A stretch of 64,000 nucleotides of DNA from Mucilaginibacter jinjuensis. Its GTDB lineage: Bacteria; Bacteroidota; Bacteroidia; Sphingobacteriales; Sphingobacteriaceae. Of this stretch, positions 1 to 8,431 are shown piece by piece (the first letter of the stretch is position 1; each line of letters starts with the position of its first letter). A program made the translations under genes and the position numbers. The notes under the pieces were generated by a model. It was not told where the DNA came from. It saw only the letters and a list, made by a program, of their open reading frames with translations, and searched no databases. The stretch lies in contig NZ_CP117167.1 of NCBI RefSeq assembly GCF_028596025.1, positions 1,488,001-1,552,000 on the forward strand, in the 5' to 3' direction.

Positions 1-222
1 ATAATCTTCAATAAAACCATTAAGAAAGGTAATTTCAGCTCTGTTATAACTGATCAACTTAAAAGCTATGGAATCTTAATGAAACCTTACTTATCATCAA
101 CAAAAGGAGATAAAAATCAAGTAGCCCTTGATTACTCTATCTCTATTCCAGGGTCAGAAATTGGTTCGGGTGTCACCTTGATTATTGATAAAAATGGTGA
201 TTATAAAGTAGCTAAAAATTGA
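1..222 (+). CDS. 3' end of an unidentified protein, possibly an RHS toxin tip
   Basis: The frame is open from the first base and ends at a TGA at 220-222, giving 73 C-terminal residues; the start lies outside the window. The fragment is polar, with a C-terminal stretch around GVTLIIDKNGDYKVAKN that looks like a small beta hairpin. I recognise no family. It is followed after 2 bases by a small secreted-protein gene, then a terminator and a convergent XRE gene. The same order follows the RHS tips at 4.6-6.1 kb and 26-30.7 kb, so it may be the end of an RHS effector tip. That identity is inference from layout only. Confidence 0.6.
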   Translation: MIFNKTIKKGNFSSVITDQLKSYGILMKPYLSSTKGDKNQVALDYSISIPGSEIGSGVTLIIDKNGDYKVAKN

Positions 223-224
223 TC

Positions 225-419
225 ATGAAAATCTTGAGTTTGTTCATATTATTAAGTCTAAGTTATACAGTAGGCGCTCAAACTACGCAACAAGATAGCG
301 CTCACCGAGCGTATCACATGATGCGAAAAAAAGACCCGAAGCAGAATAATCCCTACGCATTCGCTGATAGCTCGAAAGCAAAAAAAACAGCTGAGAAGCT
401 GAAGAAAAAAACAAAATAA
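225..419 (+). CDS. Small secreted protein (signal peptide plus Lys-rich tail)
   Basis: This 64-residue protein starts at the ATG at 225; an in-frame TTG two codons earlier overlaps the previous stop and is less likely. Residues 1-19 form a clear signal peptide (MKILSLFILLSLSYTVGAQ) with an AQ cleavage site. The mature part is short, charged and Lys-rich at the end (KKTAEKLKKKTK). It follows the upstream gene by 2 bases, so the two are probably co-transcribed, and ends just before a strong hairpin. By position it could be an immunity or accessory partner of the upstream tip, but no family was recognised. Confidence 0.6.
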   Translation: MKILSLFILLSLSYTVGAQTTQQDSAHRAYHMMRKKDPKQNNPYAFADSSKAKKTAEKLKKKTK

Positions 420-429
420 TCCTAAATGA

Positions 430-451
430 CAAAGCCCCGATTGGGGCTTTG
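430..451. terminator. Bidirectional hairpin terminator
   Basis: A 9-bp perfect stem (CAAAGCCCC / GGGGCTTTG) with loop GATT lies between the plus-strand small gene ending at 419 and the minus-strand XRE gene ending at 467. It can serve both convergent transcripts. Confidence 0.75.
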
Positions 452-466
452 TTCGTTATATAGCTT

Positions 467-820
467 TTACTTAGCCAATTCTTGAATATGCCTTTTAGTG
501 ATAAAGGCATCAATAAAAATCTTTACAACCTGCTTATCCTCAGCACTGAACTGTTCTACTTCTTTAAACTGTTTAAGCAGTTCCCGGTCGGTCAATTGCG
601 CTGTTACGAAAGCATCGTTCATATCATCATTCACCAGGTAATCAGTAGTGGTATCTAATGCTTTTGCCAGCTTGGAAAGCATGTCTGCTGCTGGCTTGGC
701 CTTGCCTGTTTCATAGCGGCCAATCTGCACATAAGAGTTCAGGCCGACGATCTCAGCCAGCTCTGCCTGCTTCAGTCTTTTTTGGATGCGTAAGTCCTTG
801 ATCCGGGTTCCTAAACTCAT
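467..820 (-). CDS. XRE-family helix-turn-helix transcriptional regulator
   Basis: A 117-residue protein with an intact Cro/C1-type HTH in residues 1-62 (TRIKDLRIQKRLKQAELAEI, then VQIGRYETGKAKP, then LAKALDTTTDYLV). A short charged C-terminal helical tail ends in FIDAFITKRHIQELAK. It probably binds DNA as a dimer and represses nearby genes; the target is unknown. It is transcribed towards, and ends against, the small gene cassette at 1-419. A clear paralogue with the same tail but no HTH start lies at 5838-6107, after another RHS tip. That repeated arrangement suggests the regulator travels with the tip cassettes. Confidence 0.88.
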   Translation of the reverse strand: MSLGTRIKDLRIQKRLKQAELAEIVGLNSYVQIGRYETGKAKPAADMLSKLAKALDTTTDYLVNDDMNDAFVTAQLTDRELLKQFKEVEQFSAEDKQVVKIFIDAFITKRHIQELAK

Positions 821-1086
821 TATTCTTTAATCCTATTCCATCAAAAATACTAAGAATGATACATAAAGTTCGTGGTAAAATACAAATGAGTATCACTTGC
901 GTTTGTGCGAACGCCATAGTTATTATTGCAGGATAAAAAAGTAGTATATAATAAAAATATCGATGAATATAGTACCTAAGCTTATTGTAGAAAATCCTAA
1001 ACTGCTTTTGTATATTGATGGTTAACTGCATACTACTGTATTAGGCGGTATCAAATTGATCGGCTTTGACCGCTTAAAAAGTCACA

Positions 1087-2586
1087 TTGAAGATAGTCTG
1101 CGGTAGCAACACTAACAGAGCCTTTCGCCACAACCTCGACCTGTATAACAGCATTCATACCGAGCAGCTCATAGAGAAAGCCGGTGATGCGCTGGATGTG
1201 GCTGCCGCTGAACTGGCCGGAGTGATCAGCCGCCTGACCACCGCCCTGGAAGATTACCGGACTGAGCGGCTGGAAGCCATGAAGCCTAAACAGGCCGAAA
1301 AGAAACAGCTCACCGAGGCCGAGCGCAAGATCGCCTTGCAATACCTCAAAGCGCCAGGCCTGCTCGGTAAAACCAGGCAGGCCATCTCGGCCAGCGGCAT
1401 TGTCGGCGAAGAAGTGAACAGCCTGATCGCTTTCCTGGTCTACACCTCGCGCAAGCGCAATACGCCTTTGCACCTGATGTGCCTGGGGCCGTCGGGCACC
1501 GGCAAGACCTGGCTTCAGGAACGTGTCAGCGAACTGATCCCGGAAGAAGATAAGCTGGAGATCACCATGCTTTCCATGAATGCGTTTTACTACTTCGGCA
1601 AAGATGAGCTTAAAAACAAACTGTTGCTGATCGAGGATATGGATGGTGCCGATAACGTGCTGTACCCGCTCCGGGAACTGCAAAGCAAGCGCCGGATCAG
1701 CAAGACCGTCACCCTGAAAGACAGCAAGGGTAACCTGAAAACGGTAACGCTTAATGTTGAAGGGCCTGTATGTGTCAGCGGGTGTACCACCCGCGAACAA
1801 CTGTATGAGGATAACGCCAACCGCTGCATCCTGCTGTACACGGACGACAGCCCTGAGCAGGATAAAAAGATCATGGACTACCAGCGCAAGCAAAGTGCGG
1901 GGCTGGTTGATCACCAGGCCGAGCGCAACGTGCGTGAGCAATTGAAGAACGTGCAGCGCCTGCTGCAGCCGGTCAGCGTTAAAAACCCGTTCGCCACTTA
2001 CCTGCAACTGCCGGAGGCTATCTTTAAACCCAGGCGCACCATGCTACTGCTATTGTTGTTTACCGAAACAATAACGTTCTATCATCAATATCAGCGGGAG
2101 CTGCAAACCGATATCACGACCGGTGAGCAGTACGTAGAAACCACGATTGAAGATATTGAGGTGGCCTTTTCACTGTTGGAAACAACCCTGCTTAAAAAGA
2201 GCGATGAGCTGAACGATGCCTGCCGTTCATTCTTTGAAAAGCTGAAAGCCTGGCTAAGGCAAAACGACAGCGAAACCTTCTACAGCAAGGAAGTGCGCCC
2301 CGTCTTTCGCCTTAGCCCGAGCAGTGTAAGCCGTTATCTGTATGAACTGGAACGCATGGGTTATATCAAAATAGCTCGCGGCAGCCGGTATAAGGGCTTT
2401 GAATACAAAGTGCAAAGCTGGGATGATCTGGAAACCCTGACCAATGATGCCCATGAAATGATGGAAAATATCCTTGCAGAGATAGGTAAGGTAAATCATG
2501 GTAGCCCAGGTGTAGCCCAAAGCCCTGATGGGTTACATAACGTGCAGAAAACCAGCAAGAAAACCGCAGTAGCCCAACAACAATAG
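1087..2586 (+). CDS. P-loop ATPase (primase/helicase-like), probably 5'-truncated
   Basis: 499 residues from a TTG start. A Walker A motif GPSGTGKT is at residues 134-141 and a Walker B LLLIEDMDGA near 179-187. A winged-helix-like C-terminal region follows (FRLSPSSVSRYLYELERMGY, about 400-420). The first residues read straight into a sequence that looks like the middle of a longer protein, and no ATG or leader is visible. I therefore infer that an N-terminal part, perhaps a primase-type zinc-finger/TOPRIM region, has been lost. It lies 3 bases upstream of a tyrosine recombinase and probably served the same element. The exact family name is uncertain. Confidence 0.6.
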   Translation: MKIVCGSNTNRAFRHNLDLYNSIHTEQLIEKAGDALDVAAAELAGVISRLTTALEDYRTERLEAMKPKQAEKKQLTEAERKIALQYLKAPGLLGKTRQAISASGIVGEEVNSLIAFLVYTSRKRNTPLHLMCLGPSGTGKTWLQERVSELIPEEDKLEITMLSMNAFYYFGKDELKNKLLLIEDMDGADNVLYPLRELQSKRRISKTVTLKDSKGNLKTVTLNVEGPVCVSGCTTREQLYEDNANRCILLYTDDSPEQDKKIMDYQRKQSAGLVDHQAERNVREQLKNVQRLLQPVSVKNPFATYLQLPEAIFKPRRTMLLLLLFTETITFYHQYQRELQTDITTGEQYVETTIEDIEVAFSLLETTLLKKSDELNDACRSFFEKLKAWLRQNDSETFYSKEVRPVFRLSPSSVSRYLYELERMGYIKIARGSRYKGFEYKVQSWDDLETLTNDAHEMMENILAEIGKVNHGSPGVAQSPDGLHNVQKTSKKTAVAQQQ

Positions 2587-2589
2587 AAA

Positions 2590-3486
2590 ATGCAAGGCAC
2601 CTTAATAAATCCATTATATATCCGGCTGCATGCAGGCTTTACTCAATGGCTCCGGATACTCAACTTTGAACCTACCAGTCCCCGCGATATGCCTAAAATG
2701 CTGGCCGAGTTCCTGCTTTACCTTGAGGCGCAGGGCTGCGACCATCCGCATGATATACAGCCTGAGCATCTTAAACAATACCTGGAACACCTGCATGAAA
2801 GACCCAGCCAGACCGCTGCCGGTGCGATCAGCCTGAACTATATCCGCAAACACTTACAGGTGATCCGCAAGTTCAGCCGCTACCTGATGGAGAGCGGCCA
2901 ACCCAGTTTTACGGTAAAACTCCGCATCAAAGGCAAAAGCACCAATATCAAAAGCATACTCACCCTGGCCGAGATCAGCAAGCTATATGAGGTGGTAAAA
3001 GATGATATCTACGGGCTTCGGGATCGGGCGATGCTTGCCCTGTATTACGGGTGTGGCCTGCGGAAAAATGAGGCGGTTAATATCAATGTCCGCGACATCC
3101 TGCCGGATAAAGAACTGGTTTACGTCCGCAAAGGCAAAGGTTATAAAGAGCGTTATGTGCCGTTGGCTGGTACCGCTAAAACCGACCTGGAGAACTACAT
3201 CCTGTATGCCCGGCCACACTTTGCAGGTGACAAAAAAGAAGACGCGTTACTGCTTAATGTCAGTGGTAAACGGCTCACCGGCCAAACCTGTTATGACCGC
3301 TTACAAACGCTGAAAACAGCGGCGGCTATCCCTAAACCCGTGGGCCTGCATACCCTGCGGCACAGCATTGCCAGCCATCTGCTACATTCCGGAATGCAAC
3401 TTGAACAAATACAACGCTTTTTAGGGCATGGCAGCATGGAAAGTACCCAGATCTACGCCCACCTACAGCATGAACAAAAAATATGA
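2590..3486 (+). CDS. Tyrosine recombinase (site-specific integrase)
   Basis: A 298-residue protein with an N-terminal SAM-like DNA-binding region (1-110) and a catalytic domain. All five expected residues are visible: Arg158 in CGLRKNEA, His254 and Arg257 in HTLRHS, His280 in LGHGSM, and Tyr289 in STQIYAH. It should therefore be a functional strand-exchange enzyme acting through a 3'-phosphotyrosine intermediate. The gene starts 3 bases after the ATPase gene. Its last 17 bases overlap the start of a second recombinase at 3470, which indicates translational coupling and a joint job in moving this block. Confidence 0.9.
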   Translation: MQGTLINPLYIRLHAGFTQWLRILNFEPTSPRDMPKMLAEFLLYLEAQGCDHPHDIQPEHLKQYLEHLHERPSQTAAGAISLNYIRKHLQVIRKFSRYLMESGQPSFTVKLRIKGKSTNIKSILTLAEISKLYEVVKDDIYGLRDRAMLALYYGCGLRKNEAVNINVRDILPDKELVYVRKGKGYKERYVPLAGTAKTDLENYILYARPHFAGDKKEDALLLNVSGKRLTGQTCYDRLQTLKTAAAIPKPVGLHTLRHSIASHLLHSGMQLEQIQRFLGHGSMESTQIYAHLQHEQKI

Positions 3487-4432
3487 GTTCGCTCCGGCTA
3501 CCTTAGCCGCTTTAGAACCTTTCCGGGCTTACCTGAAACAAGAGCAGTTCAGCCACAGCTACATACACCAAACCATCAACTATACCGCTACATTCCAGGA
3601 ATGGCTCACCGGCCAAAGCCTGGTGTTGGCGCAGCTCACCCATGCCGACGTAATGGAGTTTGCCGACCAGTTAAGGCAGAAAGGCTTTAGTATCAAGCTG
3701 ATCAACCAGATCATGCGTACTTTGCGGTATTACTTCTCGCACCCGCAACAGGAACAGGAGATCGGCATCAATCCGGCAGCTGATATCATACTGAAAGGCA
3801 CGGTCAGAAACCTCCCGCACGACCTGCTGACTATGCCTGAAATGGAGGCGCTTTATGAAAGTTATCAGGTTACAGACAATCGGACTTACCGAAATAAAAT
3901 CATCATTGGTTTGCTTGTTTATCAGGGCGTTACACGAGATGAACTGAGCCATCTACGCCCAGAACACCTCAAACTAAGGGAGGGGAAAATCCACATCCCC
4001 GCCACCGGCAGGCAATTGGGCCGGTTACTTCCATTACAGCCTCATCAAATCCTCGAACTGCATGAATACCTGCTGGTTATCCGTCCAAAAATACTGGCCG
4101 AGCGCTTGGCCGAAAGACCGGGGCGAAAGCCGGATCACTATAAAGATGCACAGGAAATTGAACGCTTGTTTATCAGTATAAACTCACTGGAAGACATCAA
4201 AAACAGCCTTTTACACCTCAACTACGCGCTTCGGAAACTAAACCCAAAATACAAGCATGCCAAGCAGATCAGGCAAAGTCTGATCACGGAATGGCTCAAA
4301 GAAAAGAACCTGCGCACTGTTCAATATATGGCCGGGCACCGATACGTAAGCTCAACTGAAAGGTATAAAACCACCAATCTGGAAGACCTGAAAGAAGCCT
4401 TAAATAAGCATCATCCACTAACTTTATCATAA
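3470..4432 (+). CDS. Degenerate tyrosine-recombinase-like partner protein
   Basis: I chose the ATG at 3470, which overlaps the previous gene, giving 320 residues that begin with MNKKYEF; an upstream in-frame start would add 14 residues encoded inside the first recombinase. The fold is recognisable, but the active site is altered. The Arg-I box reads GVTRDEL (Thr155 where Arg is expected) and HxxRH reads KQIRQ (Lys265 and Gln269 replace both His). His290 in AGHR and Tyr299 in STERYK remain. It may be a non-catalytic subunit or accessory DNA-binding partner of the upstream recombinase; this is inference. Confidence 0.8.
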   Translation: MNKKYEFAPATLAALEPFRAYLKQEQFSHSYIHQTINYTATFQEWLTGQSLVLAQLTHADVMEFADQLRQKGFSIKLINQIMRTLRYYFSHPQQEQEIGINPAADIILKGTVRNLPHDLLTMPEMEALYESYQVTDNRTYRNKIIIGLLVYQGVTRDELSHLRPEHLKLREGKIHIPATGRQLGRLLPLQPHQILELHEYLLVIRPKILAERLAERPGRKPDHYKDAQEIERLFISINSLEDIKNSLLHLNYALRKLNPKYKHAKQIRQSLITEWLKEKNLRTVQYMAGHRYVSSTERYKTTNLEDLKEALNKHHPLTLS

Positions 4433-4592
4433 AAAAATTGCGTTGTTGTGCTGGAAAAATCCTCGAAAAATAACCAACCCGGCGGCCCACTGTGGTAAAA
4501 ATCAACTAACCACCGGGGGGTGTATGGAAAAAAATATCTCTTAACTTTACGTGCCTAAACGTTCTTTATAGCACCGAAAACGTGCAAGTTGA

Positions 4593-5303
4593 AAAACCAG
4601 GGAAAATCATAAAACTTACAAGGGGCAATACGATTATGGCGCGCGGTTTTATGATGCTGTGATTGGGAGGTGGACATCAATCGATAGGTTTGCGGAGAAA
4701 TATCATGCCCATTCATCGTATGTATATGTTTTAAATAATCCAATTAAAAGTATAGACATAAATGGTGATACATCAGTGGTTTTGAATGCCCCTCATGGAG
4801 CTGCTGGCGAGGGTCATATGGCTCAATTGATTCAGGGTGAAGACGGTATTTACAGATTATATTCAAAAAATGGAACGAATGAAAGCTCAGGCATGAAAGG
4901 GCCAAATGATCAGGCCCCAGGTGAGCAAGTTGGCGTAGGTAGTTTTAAAACTCCAAAAGATTTTATGAATAGTGATTTAAATCCTGTAATTAATAAGAAA
5001 ACGGGAGAAAGAGAATATTCAGAAGGCTATATTATACCTGCAACCAAGGAACAGGATAAGAAGAATATTGAGGGGGAAAAAGAAGTACTAAAACAACCTT
5101 ATGATGTTATATCATCAAGTTGTGCTACTGCCTGCCAAACAGGATTGAAAAAAGCGGGATTCAATGATGGTTCTGCTGGTTTAACTACAGGTATGCCACA
5201 CGCTCTCGGCTTAGTGGCTATAGCACAAGCACTTAGCCCTAATCACAAATATAAGCGGATAAAGGAGAATAATAAAGGAACAATAATAAAGCCAGGGAAA
5301 TAG
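4593..5303 (+). pseudogene. Orphan RHS C-terminal tip with a cysteine-hydrolase-like toxin domain
   Basis: Open from just after a TGA at 4590-4592. From about 4626 it reads QYDYGARFYDAVIGRWTSID, the end of an RHS core, and then NNPIKSIDINGD, where tips normally branch off. The RHS shell itself is absent, so this is a detached tip. The variable part has GHMAQLI near its start and SSCATACQTGLKKAGF near its end. A His before a Cys is the order expected in circularly permuted NlpC/P60-like hydrolases, so I infer a cysteine-hydrolase toxin. The first 30 bases of the RHS part nearly match those at 28817, showing shared cassette ancestry. Confidence 0.7.
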
Positions 5304-5305
5304 AG

Positions 5306-5790
5306 ATGAATGGAAAATTCTGGATGTGTGGGTTTTTAATGGCAGGAGTACTTTTTATGTGCTCTTGCGACTTTAATATTAATAATCGCCCGGGCCGCAA
5401 ATGAGTATGTCTGTAGAGGAATCTCAAGGACACGAAACGTTTATATGTGAGTATAAAGTTAGAGGTAACTCTATTAATTCTGTAGGCATAAAGACGGTTT
5501 TTGCAGAAAGGAAATTTTGGAGAGAGGATAACATATGGCTAAAGAAAGAAATAAATTGTTGCCAGTCACAATTAGTTATAGTCTCAACTCAACCTTTTTC
5601 TACCGAATATACCGGGTATGGCATTAGCTGGAAGATACAAGGATTCAAAGCGCCAGGTACCTATCTTGTTTATAAAGAATATAACGGAATAGTCTTCCCA
5701 GACTCAATTCCGATATTTGTAGTTAAAATAAAAAACAAAGACACTTCCCAAGTTATTGAAACATTAACCTTGGATAGGGTGAAAAAGTGA
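5306..5790 (+). pseudogene. Probable immunity lipoprotein split by a frameshift
   Basis: The first frame (5306-5404) encodes a lipoprotein signal (FLMAGVLFMCSCDFNINN) and then stops at TGA 5402-5404. Overlapping it as ATGA, a second frame (5401-5790) encodes 129 residues with no signal of its own and beta-rich content (ISWKIQGFKAPGTYLVYKEY). The simplest reading is one lipoprotein gene broken by a 1-base shift near 5400. Two overlapping genes remain possible. It starts 2 bases after the RHS tip and ends before a terminator, which is the usual place for the immunity gene of a polymorphic toxin. No family was recognised. Confidence 0.6.
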
Positions 5791-5798
5791 ATACAAAG

Positions 5799-5821
5799 TA
5801 AAGCCCTATTGAAGGGCTTTA
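5799..5821. terminator. Hairpin terminator between convergent genes
   Basis: An 8-bp perfect stem (TAAAGCCC / GGGCTTTA) with loop TATTGAA lies between the lipoprotein remnant ending at 5790 and the minus-strand XRE remnant ending at 5838. Confidence 0.7.
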
Positions 5822-5837
5822 TTCGTTTATAATATCT

Positions 5838-6107
5838 TTACTTAGCTAACTCCTGAATATGTCTTTTAGTAAGAAAGGCATCAATAAAAGTCTTAACCAG
5901 GTGTTTATCTTCGGGACTTAACATCTCTACTTCTTTGAATTGTTTGAGGAGTTCCCGGTCAGTTAATTGCGCCGCTACAGCCTCATCGTGATCGCCATTC
6001 ATTAAATAATCGGTTGTCGTATCCAACGCCTGCGCCAGTTTTTGTACGCCATCAGAAGATGGTACAGACTTGCCCATTTCGTAACGGCCAATCTGAATAT
6101 AGGTCTG
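5838..6107 (-). pseudogene. XRE-family regulator lacking its N-terminal HTH half
   Basis: From QTYIQIGRYEMGKSVPSSDG onward, the product aligns with the intact XRE protein at 467-820. It shares LAQALDTTTDYL, LTDRELLKQFKEVE and the tail KRHIQELAK. The first roughly 28 residues, which hold helices 1 and 2 of the HTH, are replaced by unrelated sequence that runs into a hairpin at 6134-6167. The gene is therefore beheaded, and the break lies near 6107-6115. It sits convergent to an RHS tip/immunity cassette, exactly as the intact paralogue does. Confidence 0.8.
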
Positions 6108-6133
6108 TTTTGCGGAACTTCTGCAAAAACAAA

Positions 6134-6167
6134 AAAGAGCAAATGGCAGGATGGCCATTTGCTCTTT
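6134..6167 (-). terminator. Strong hairpin, terminator-like on the minus strand
   Basis: A 14-bp perfect stem (AAAGAGCAAATGGC / GCCATTTGCTCTTT) with a 6-base loop. On the minus strand it is followed by a T-rich run (complement of AAAAACAAAAAA at 6125-6136). It would end a minus-strand transcript coming from the XRE fragment at 6220-6376, and it marks the junction at which the XRE copy at 5838 was beheaded. Confidence 0.65.
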
Positions 6168-6219
6168 AATCAACCCAGAGTTGTGCAACAGGCACCATCG
6201 TGCTGGGCTTTTCTATTTC

Positions 6220-6376
6220 CTATCTCTTTGCTTTATAGTCTTGTAGCAAAGCATCTATCACAGCGTATAGTTGCCTTTTATCTTCATCAGATAGTGTTGT
6301 AATCTCTCTTACACGAATGAGTGGGTCATGATATCGATCTTTAGTGATTAGATAAAATGGCGAGCTTTCAAATCAT
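6220..6376 (-). pseudogene. C-terminal remnant of another XRE-like regulator
   Basis: The minus strand reads about 52 codons ending in VREITTLSDEDKRQLYAVID and then ALLQDYKAKR before a TAG at 6220-6222. A TGA precedes it in frame, so no start survives. The motif LSxxDKxxLYAxIDxLLxDxKA strongly resembles the end of the regulator fragment at 30533 (LSETDREGILYALDGLLRDA), and such tails are common in XRE-family proteins of this phylum. It is a remnant between the RHS debris and the secretion operon. Confidence 0.5.
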
Positions 6377-6422
6377 TTAGGCAGTACTCGTTTAAATTTT
6401 GTTCTGAACTTATAGCCTGTAT

Positions 6423-7574
6423 TTATTGCAAAATATTACTCATTTGAAATAGCGGCAAATACATAGACAGCAGAATAATACCCACCACAAAGCCTAAAAA
6501 CAGGATAATCAGCGGCTCCATTGCGCTGCTCAGTGTTGATGTCTTATACTCTACCTCTTCAATATACTGCTCTGATATCCGGGCAAAGAAATAATCAAGC
6601 TGATTGGTTTCTTCACCCACCTTAATCAGTTGTATCATTTTAGGTGGGAAAATAGTAAAGCGCTGAAGGCTTTGATGTAAGGGCATTCCTTTCATGATGT
6701 CATCTTCAACGATTTGCAGCGCCGATTCGATCGGGTAATAGTTGATCATTTGCCGGATAAGCGCGATCGCCTTTAACAAAGGGAGTTTAGCATTAATCAA
6801 CAGGCGCATGGAGTTACAAAAACGTGCCAGGTATGTTTTTTGTACCAGGTTGCCGACAACCGGTAATTTCAATACAACTGAAGAAACTATTTTTCTAAAC
6901 TGTGGACGGTCCCGTATTTTGAACACCACGCCTATAATGATCAGAATACAAACCAATCCCTGGTAAAAGTTATTTTCCAACGCATTCGACAAGCCGACTA
7001 TTTTTTGGGTAATCCACGGCAACTGACCTCCGAAGCGATGAAAAATCTCACTGAACATCGGCACAATGAATTTCAACATAAAGGTTACAGCCCCCACTGA
7101 GGTGGCCAGGACAATGCAGGGGTAAGTTAATGCGGAAATAATCTTCCGGCGCTGCTTAATTTTTGTTTGATAATATTTAGCCAGATCATTCAATACTTCA
7201 ATGATCTTCCCTGTTTCCTCACCGATCTGTAAACTAAATGTTTCATATAATGAAAAGCGGGTGCTGGCCTTTAATGCTACAGACAATGCGTCTCCATTTA
7301 AAACGGCTTTCTGTATATTCGTTAATAGCTGTTTATCTTGCTGCTTGGTCTGGTCGGCGGTAATCAGCTCCAGGCTACTTTTTAAATTTATACCGGCCTG
7401 TAGCAGTGAGCCCAATTCAAGATAAAAACTTTCTTTTTTTTTATCGCTTAACTCATTCTTACCAAAAGTGATGTCACGGTTTAATAACTCTATAATACCA
7501 CTCCCCCCAGATTCTTTTGCCTTCTGTTTTGGTATTTCTTTGCGCTCGTATCTGCGCAGGTCAATTGATGGCAT
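6423..7574 (-). CDS. gspF: GspF/PilC-family inner-membrane platform protein
   Basis: A 383-residue protein of the type II secretion/type IV pilus platform family, which connects the cytoplasmic ATPase to pseudopilus assembly. Two T2SSF-type repeats are visible. The first starts around FYLELGSLLQAGINLKSSLE and leads to a membrane segment near ISALTYPCIVLATSVGAVTF; the second is around ARFCNSMRLLINAKLPLLKA and ends in a C-terminal membrane segment (PLIILFLGFVVGIILLSMYL). A further hydrophobic stretch lies near residue 210. It is the last gene of the 13-gene operon and overlaps the preceding pseudopilin gene by 14 bases. Confidence 0.9.
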   Translation of the reverse strand: MPSIDLRRYERKEIPKQKAKESGGSGIIELLNRDITFGKNELSDKKKESFYLELGSLLQAGINLKSSLELITADQTKQQDKQLLTNIQKAVLNGDALSVALKASTRFSLYETFSLQIGEETGKIIEVLNDLAKYYQTKIKQRRKIISALTYPCIVLATSVGAVTFMLKFIVPMFSEIFHRFGGQLPWITQKIVGLSNALENNFYQGLVCILIIIGVVFKIRDRPQFRKIVSSVVLKLPVVGNLVQKTYLARFCNSMRLLINAKLPLLKAIALIRQMINYYPIESALQIVEDDIMKGMPLHQSLQRFTIFPPKMIQLIKVGEETNQLDYFFARISEQYIEEVEYKTSTLSSAMEPLIILFLGFVVGIILLSMYLPLFQMSNILQ

Positions 7575-8073
7575 ATTGTGTGATTCTAATAAGGTCTTTT
7601 GAGCTATAATTTTTATTGTAGTGATAAGATATTGTATCGGAACGAAACAGAATGTCCAATGCTAACTCATCAATGGGTTGGGCCTCAGCGATTGCCGCCC
7701 CTTCTTCAGGTACAAAGTGATGCGCAAAAGCTGTATTGAATATGGTGGTTTTAATTTTAAACGTATCTGAAATCAACGCGCTCCTGATTATAAATTCGGG
7801 GCCGATTTCATACCTTACGGTTTGCGTAGAATCCTCAAATAACAGGTTCTGTTTATCCCTCATTATCCTTTGGCTATGATTAAAATCCCTTTTTAATAAT
7901 TGGTCCAATCTCAATAATACCTGCATATCATCATTTTTATTGGTAAAATTTAAATAAGCATGGTTCATCATCAAATAAGCGGTGTAAGCCATGGTGATCA
8001 CCAGTGTTGCAACTAAAGCAGCTATCACAACCTCCATGATCGTGAAAGCTTTTACCCAACTATCTAATTTCAT
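7561..8073 (-). CDS. Minor pseudopilin (GspJ-like)
   Basis: A 170-residue protein with a type III (prepilin) signal: WVKAFTIMEVVIAALVATLV, cleaved before Phe, with Glu at +5 of the mature chain and a hydrophobic helix of about 22 residues. The globular part is beta-rich and acidic, as in GspJ-type tip pseudopilins. Its length and its place after a GspI-like gene and before GspF support the J assignment, though sequence alone cannot separate minor pseudopilin classes. It should be processed by the prepilin peptidase encoded at 16937 and help form the pseudopilus tip. Both flanking genes overlap it by about 14 bases. Confidence 0.75.
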   Translation of the reverse strand: MKLDSWVKAFTIMEVVIAALVATLVITMAYTAYLMMNHAYLNFTNKNDDMQVLLRLDQLLKRDFNHSQRIMRDKQNLLFEDSTQTVRYEIGPEFIIRSALISDTFKIKTTIFNTAFAHHFVPEEGAAIAEAQPIDELALDILFRSDTISYHYNKNYSSKDLIRITQYAIN

Positions 8074-8431
8074 GAACTATAATACTTTCCAAATGAGCAA
8101 TTTTTATATTATTCTGATCGTAAATTATAAAATCGGCTTCGAGTAAAGATTCGCCATAGATATTCGGCTTAAATGTTTTATCAATGCGCCAGCCGTTTTT
8201 TATCAGGCTTTCGTTGGTCACCTGTCCTGAATTTGTTGTTTTAATTAACTCCTCCTGAAGCAACGCATTAGCTTTAATCTGCTTGCCAGATAATGATAAT
8301 CTCATCACATTTGAAAGTATCATCAGGCCTAAACCAATAACTAATATAATGACCGTCATCGCCACGATCATTTCTATCATGGTAGAAGCCTGCACTTTTT
8401 TATTAATTAGGAAACGGACTACTTTAACCAT
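8060..8431 (-). CDS. Minor pseudopilin (GspI-like)
   Basis: A 123-residue protein with a prepilin-like N-terminus: KKVQASTMIEMIVAMTVIIL, with a conserved Glu at about +5 after an Ala-Ser cleavage site and a long hydrophobic helix. The short C-terminal domain (about 80 residues) is typical of small tip pseudopilins such as GspI or GspH. It overlaps the genes on both sides, so its translation is probably coupled to them. The class assignment rests on size and gene order. Confidence 0.7.
   Translation of the reverse strand: MVKVVRFLINKKVQASTMIEMIVAMTVIILVIGLGLMILSNVMRLSLSGKQIKANALLQEELIKTTNSGQVTNESLIKNGWRIDKTFKPNIYGESLLEADFIIYDQNNIKIAHLESIIVHEIR

Larger units (their letters stand above)
1030..4510 (+). 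mobile_element. Probable transposon-like block: ATPase remnant plus two tyrosine recombinases
   Basis: Three tightly packed plus-strand genes (1087-2586, 2590-3486, 3470-4432) are visibly richer in G+C than the RHS debris on both sides. They sit between an XRE gene and an RHS tip fragment whose 5' part is missing. An ATPase plus two tandem tyrosine recombinases recalls multi-recombinase transposons such as Tn554 and RIT elements, but the gene set is not identical to either. I could not identify terminal repeats or a target duplication, so the ends given are approximate. Confidence 0.45.

Noticed and set aside
753..1031. Minus-strand frame upstream of the XRE gene
   Set aside because: It overlaps the start of the real XRE gene in another frame, and its product has no family features.
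1051..2007. Long minus-strand reading frame opposite the ATPase gene
   Set aside because: It is a shadow in GC-richer coding DNA. The plus strand carries clear Walker motifs, and the minus-strand product shows no recognisable domain.
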